From contig JAACMV010000022.1 in assembly GCA_010909725.1 (NCBI GenBank), positions 434,001 through 498,000 on the forward strand: DNA of 64,000 bases, read 5' to 3'. Positions 61,714 through 64,000 of the stretch are shown piece after piece. This DNA comes from Picochlorum sp. 'celeri' (lineage: Eukaryota; Chlorophyta; Trebouxiophyceae). The notes below the pieces were generated by a model, which was not told the DNA's origin, did not search any database, and saw nothing but the letters and a program-made list of their open reading frames with translations. Every line of letters starts with the position of its first letter. Positions within the stretch are counted from its first letter, which is position 1. A program made the translations under genes and the position numbers.

Positions 61714-62526
61714 ATGGGTCCTTCAAATGAACGAAACTCCCAGTCTACCCGTGAGAATCCTTTAGATGAGATACGTGGCTTCCGTTTCAGAGAACAAGTA
61801 ACGGGGAAAGTTTGTGGCACTGAGTCGGCTAGGAATTCTACCACACAGCCAGTGGTCAAAGTAGAATGTAGTGCTGACGCTACCAAAGCAGTGTACTTGC
61901 TCCAGAAAAGCAGTAAAGTATGGCCATTTGTGGTACTCAATCTTACATCCAGCGTCCCAATTTCACTAGAAGAGGCTAATAAAGCAGTCAGAGAGTCGGT
62001 TATGGAGGTGGATGCAAGTCTTATTGCTTGTTCAGACAGATTCAGAAAAAATGGACGGCAAAACGAGTTCACGTTTTTTGTGACTGACCCCACTCGTCTC
62101 ACAGAAATGTTGAGGGAGTTTTCCAATCTCAACCAAGGAGCCAAGGCCGCACTTGATTGCATGCGAATGCATTCAATCAAATTGATCCAAAATGGAAAGC
62201 CAGATGAGAAGCAACAGGCATCCCTCCTTGTCCAGATCATGTCCTACATCCAATATGAAACTGCCTTTTGCAAACAAAAACTAAAGAGCAGGTCTGGATT
62301 TGGTAGTAAAAGCCTCAAAGATTTATTGAATAGAATTGCCTGTGGACAGGAGGAACTTCAAAACCAAATTCATCAGGCAGTACACGAGGCCCATCGTACT
62401 CTTTTAGAAGCTTCTGGTGTCATTCAGAAGCAACAAAAGGAAAAAAGTGGAAAGAGAAGAAAAATGGCTGAGCCTACAAGGGAGCAAGATGAGATTACAA
62501 CTCCATTTATTAAGTCTGAGGAATAG
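61714..62526 (+). CDS. Unknown, probably nuclear protein
   Basis: 270 residues from the ATG at 61714, intronless. A region of mixed strands and helices (VVKVECSADATKAVYLLQKS to LREFSNLNQGAKAALDCMRM) is followed by a helical, Gln-rich part (QEELQNQIHQAVHEAHRTLLE) predicting a coiled coil. The C-terminus carries KSGKRRKMAEP, a likely nuclear localisation signal. No family is recognised and no enzymatic motif is visible. Confidence 0.55.
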   Translation: MGPSNERNSQSTRENPLDEIRGFRFREQVTGKVCGTESARNSTTQPVVKVECSADATKAVYLLQKSSKVWPFVVLNLTSSVPISLEEANKAVRESVMEVDASLIACSDRFRKNGRQNEFTFFVTDPTRLTEMLREFSNLNQGAKAALDCMRMHSIKLIQNGKPDEKQQASLLVQIMSYIQYETAFCKQKLKSRSGFGSKSLKDLLNRIACGQEELQNQIHQAVHEAHRTLLEASGVIQKQQKEKSGKRRKMAEPTREQDEITTPFIKSEE

Positions 62527-62973
62527 TGTCACAAGAGTCAATGCCGATGCCAATGGACCTGCTACAAAGTCATCTATCGCGCATGACGTGGGATTTTCTG
62601 CAAGAAAACAAAGAGATGGTGGTGATAGATTACGTGTGAGGTTCAAAGATGGTGAATCTCTACCCTATTGGGAGGCAACACACATAAAAACCAAAGCAGC
62701 CCATATTGGATGATACAGAAGTGGTCTTAGCCCTAAAAGTTCCCGATTGAAACCTCTTTCAGATGATTATCACACAAGCGAGAAATCTCATTTCAAATTT
62801 GAAACGTTCGCTTCTTCCAGAATGATCAAAGATATTTGCCAACAGATTTGGATGACAATCTCATCATGTATCTGTTGTCTTCTTTTTCCTCGCAGTTCTT
62901 TGCTACTCCATTCAATTATGTAAAGAATAAAATACAAACTTAACGGCGAAGAGCGGAGAAAAGCATCAGAATT

Positions 62974-63054
62974 CGCGGGGCTTTCTGACACTGCTGTCTA
63001 GCGAGGAGAGACGCCTCTATAGGGTCTCAATAGCAAGTGTCAGAAAGCCCCGCG
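62974..63054. repeat. 19-bp perfect inverted repeat (43-bp spacer)
   Basis: The left arm at 62974-62992 (cgcggggctttctgacact) is the exact reverse complement of 63036-63054. A further 3 bp of pairing follows after one bulged base. The arms would form a very stable stem. Candidates: ends of a small foldback/MITE-like element, a hairpin RNA, or a recombination structure. Confidence 0.85.
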
Positions 63055-63110
63055 TGTGCAAATTGTCCTTTGGAAATATGTGCTGCAAAAGTTTTTGGTG
63101 ATATATTAGA

Positions 63111-63135
63111 GTCGCCACGAAAAGGGCGTGGCGAC
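63111..63135. repeat. 9-bp hairpin (gtcgccacg/cgtggcgac)
   Basis: Perfect 9-bp arms with a 7-nt loop (aaaaggg), 57 bp after the larger inverted repeat. A third palindrome, ttgccac-a-gtggcaa, lies at 63157-63171. Confidence 0.8.
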
Positions 63136-63422
63136 GAGGCTATGGCAACCATGCTGTTGCCACAGTGGCAAAGAACCACGTCGATATCATGGTTACGATT
63201 TTTGGTGCTATTTGACTGTGGACCATGTCGACCGAAATTTGGGAGACTGAATAAATGTGAGCAGGCGCAACGTGAGATCAGGGAAGATTCTGCATGTCTC
63301 GGTGGCCGGTCTCAATGGGCACAAGGAGGAAGACCAAGCATGAGGCGGTCTCGTGTGCCTTTGACACTGTTATCACATGCAGAAGATTTTGAACATGTTT
63401 TTATTTTCAATGGTGTTGAAGG

Positions 63423-63981
63423 ATGGCAACTGCCTTGCGAGTAGATCAAAGCAGTGCGATTGGGATCTTGGCAGCAACCCTGTCATTAGTTTTGTCGTTA
63501 GTTTTGTCGTTAGTTTTGTCGTTAGTTTTGCCGCGTTTCTTATTTGAGGCCTATGACGGATCATTAAAACGCGATATTTTGTATAGCATCGCTACAGCGG
63601 GTATTGCGCAGTCAAATTGGATGTATTTAGTATTATTTTATGTTTGCAATCACCCTGAGGGTGAACGGATAAGCAGGTGAGTCCTGGTTGAATTGCTACG
63701 TCGCGAAACTGTCTTGTTTTCTTGATCATGTCTAAAAAGCACCTATCTTTCAATTGTATCACGCCGAATATGTGTATATGTGCAGTAATAGAGAATTGTA
63801 CTGTACAAACAGCATTGCATGCTTGGGAAGCTCAAATAGTGCTACTGCAATAGTGCCCAGAGATATCGTGGAGAAAAGGTGCGTTTGATTGCTTGTGACG
63901 ATTCTTGCGAACGTTGCAAAACATATATAGATATATAATGTATAATCAATCAAATATGTGATGTGCAGCATGGCCATATGA
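63423..63981 (+). CDS. Small membrane protein with Leu-rich repeat segment, three exons
   Basis: Exons 63423..63676, 63786..63878 and 63969..63981 (introns 109 and 90 nt, all GT-AG and in phase) encode 119 residues. A long hydrophobic segment near residues 15-37 (LSLVLSLVLSLVLSLVL) is built from a 12-bp tandem repeat, and a second hydrophobic stretch lies near residue 68. The last exon supplies only four codons (SMAI) and is least certain. No family recognised. It follows the hairpin cluster closely. Confidence 0.45.
63485..63532 (+). repeat. 12-bp tandem repeat, four units
   Basis: Units gttagttttgtc, with one variant base or two in the first and last, encoding repeated LSLV in the membrane protein. 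Because 12 is a multiple of 3, unit gain or loss keeps the frame. Confidence 0.9.
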
Positions 63982-64000
63982 CAAGGAAAAGGAAGCCACC

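Larger units (their letters stand above)
62527..63422. other. Intergenic with inverted repeats and hairpins
   Basis: 896 bp without a supported gene, although one frame (63037-63444) is open. It holds three separate inverted repeats: 62974-63054, 63111-63135 and 63157-63171. Confidence 0.45.

Noticed and set aside
63037..63444. 135-codon open frame over the hairpin region
   Set aside because: Starts inside the inverted repeat without ATG support, no domain or signal, and overlaps the better-supported downstream start at 63423.
1..64000. CRISPR array, insertion sequence, rRNA or intact retrotransposon
   Set aside because: No regularly spaced repeats, no transposase or reverse transcriptase motifs, and no rRNA-like sequence were seen; the content is eukaryotic nuclear.

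Overview
The window is nuclear DNA of a unicellular eukaryote, most likely a photosynthetic protist (alga). The genes are eukaryotic: PEX7, two spliceosome proteins, ABCE1/RLI1, MOZART1, NELF-B, CHMP1, VTA1, a Golgi Qb-SNARE and mitochondrial Lon. About half of them carry short GT-AG introns (mostly 69-180 nt, donors GTAYGY or GTGAGT, acceptors usually GCAG). Plastid signs are a 2-isopropylmalate synthase with a long N-terminal extension, DUF1350 and DUF3531 proteins, and a protein with an RR-plus-hydrophobic lumen signal. The lineage cannot be fixed from the sequence alone. Gene density is high (about one gene per 1.8 kb) on both strands. Several neighbours are only 2-60 bp apart.

Layout. 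0-7 kb: a partial FAD oxidoreductase, a six-hairpin-like membrane protein, a DUF1350 protein, an orphan membrane protein and PEX7. 7-12 kb: plastid LeuA-type synthase, SF3B6 and an orphan intronless SF2 helicase. 12.6-19.1 kb: a triose-phosphate/nucleotide-sugar-type transporter, a decayed copy of the SART1 3' end, and three sulfotransferases of different subfamilies. A fourth sulfotransferase lies at 42.7-43.9 kb. 19.4-25 kb: intact SART1, RLI1 and an unknown nuclear-type protein. 25.3-32.4 kb: a Cys-rich surface protein, MOZART1, NELF-B, a plastid-type protein, CHMP1 and a GOS28-type SNARE. 32.6-45 kb: a four-exon unknown, a CRAL-TRIO protein, VTA1 with an inserted module, mitochondrial Lon, DUF3531, small unknowns and a CIR_N protein. 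45-57.5 kb: a multispanning RING-H2 protein, a membrane J-protein, an S53 peptidase, a second CRAL-TRIO protein, a probable thylakoid-lumen protein and an S41-like secreted protein. 57.5-64 kb looks less stable: a chain of perfect palindromes, a truncated GH13 amylase lacking a conserved His, genes with frame breaks or tiny putative introns, a 19-bp perfect inverted repeat and other hairpins, and a small membrane protein with a 12-bp tandem repeat.

How genes relate: sulfotransferases plus the Golgi transporter and Golgi SNARE point to sulfated-glycan synthesis. CHMP1 and VTA1 act together on VPS4 in ESCRT disassembly. SF3B6, SART1 and the CIR_N protein are pre-mRNA processing factors. S53, S41-like and GH13 proteins carry secretory signals. 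No single novel multi-gene system is evident. The most unusual items are the palindrome chain, the NELF-B homologue in a probable alga, the orphan helicase, the possible 19-nt intron, and the duplicated SART1 fragment.
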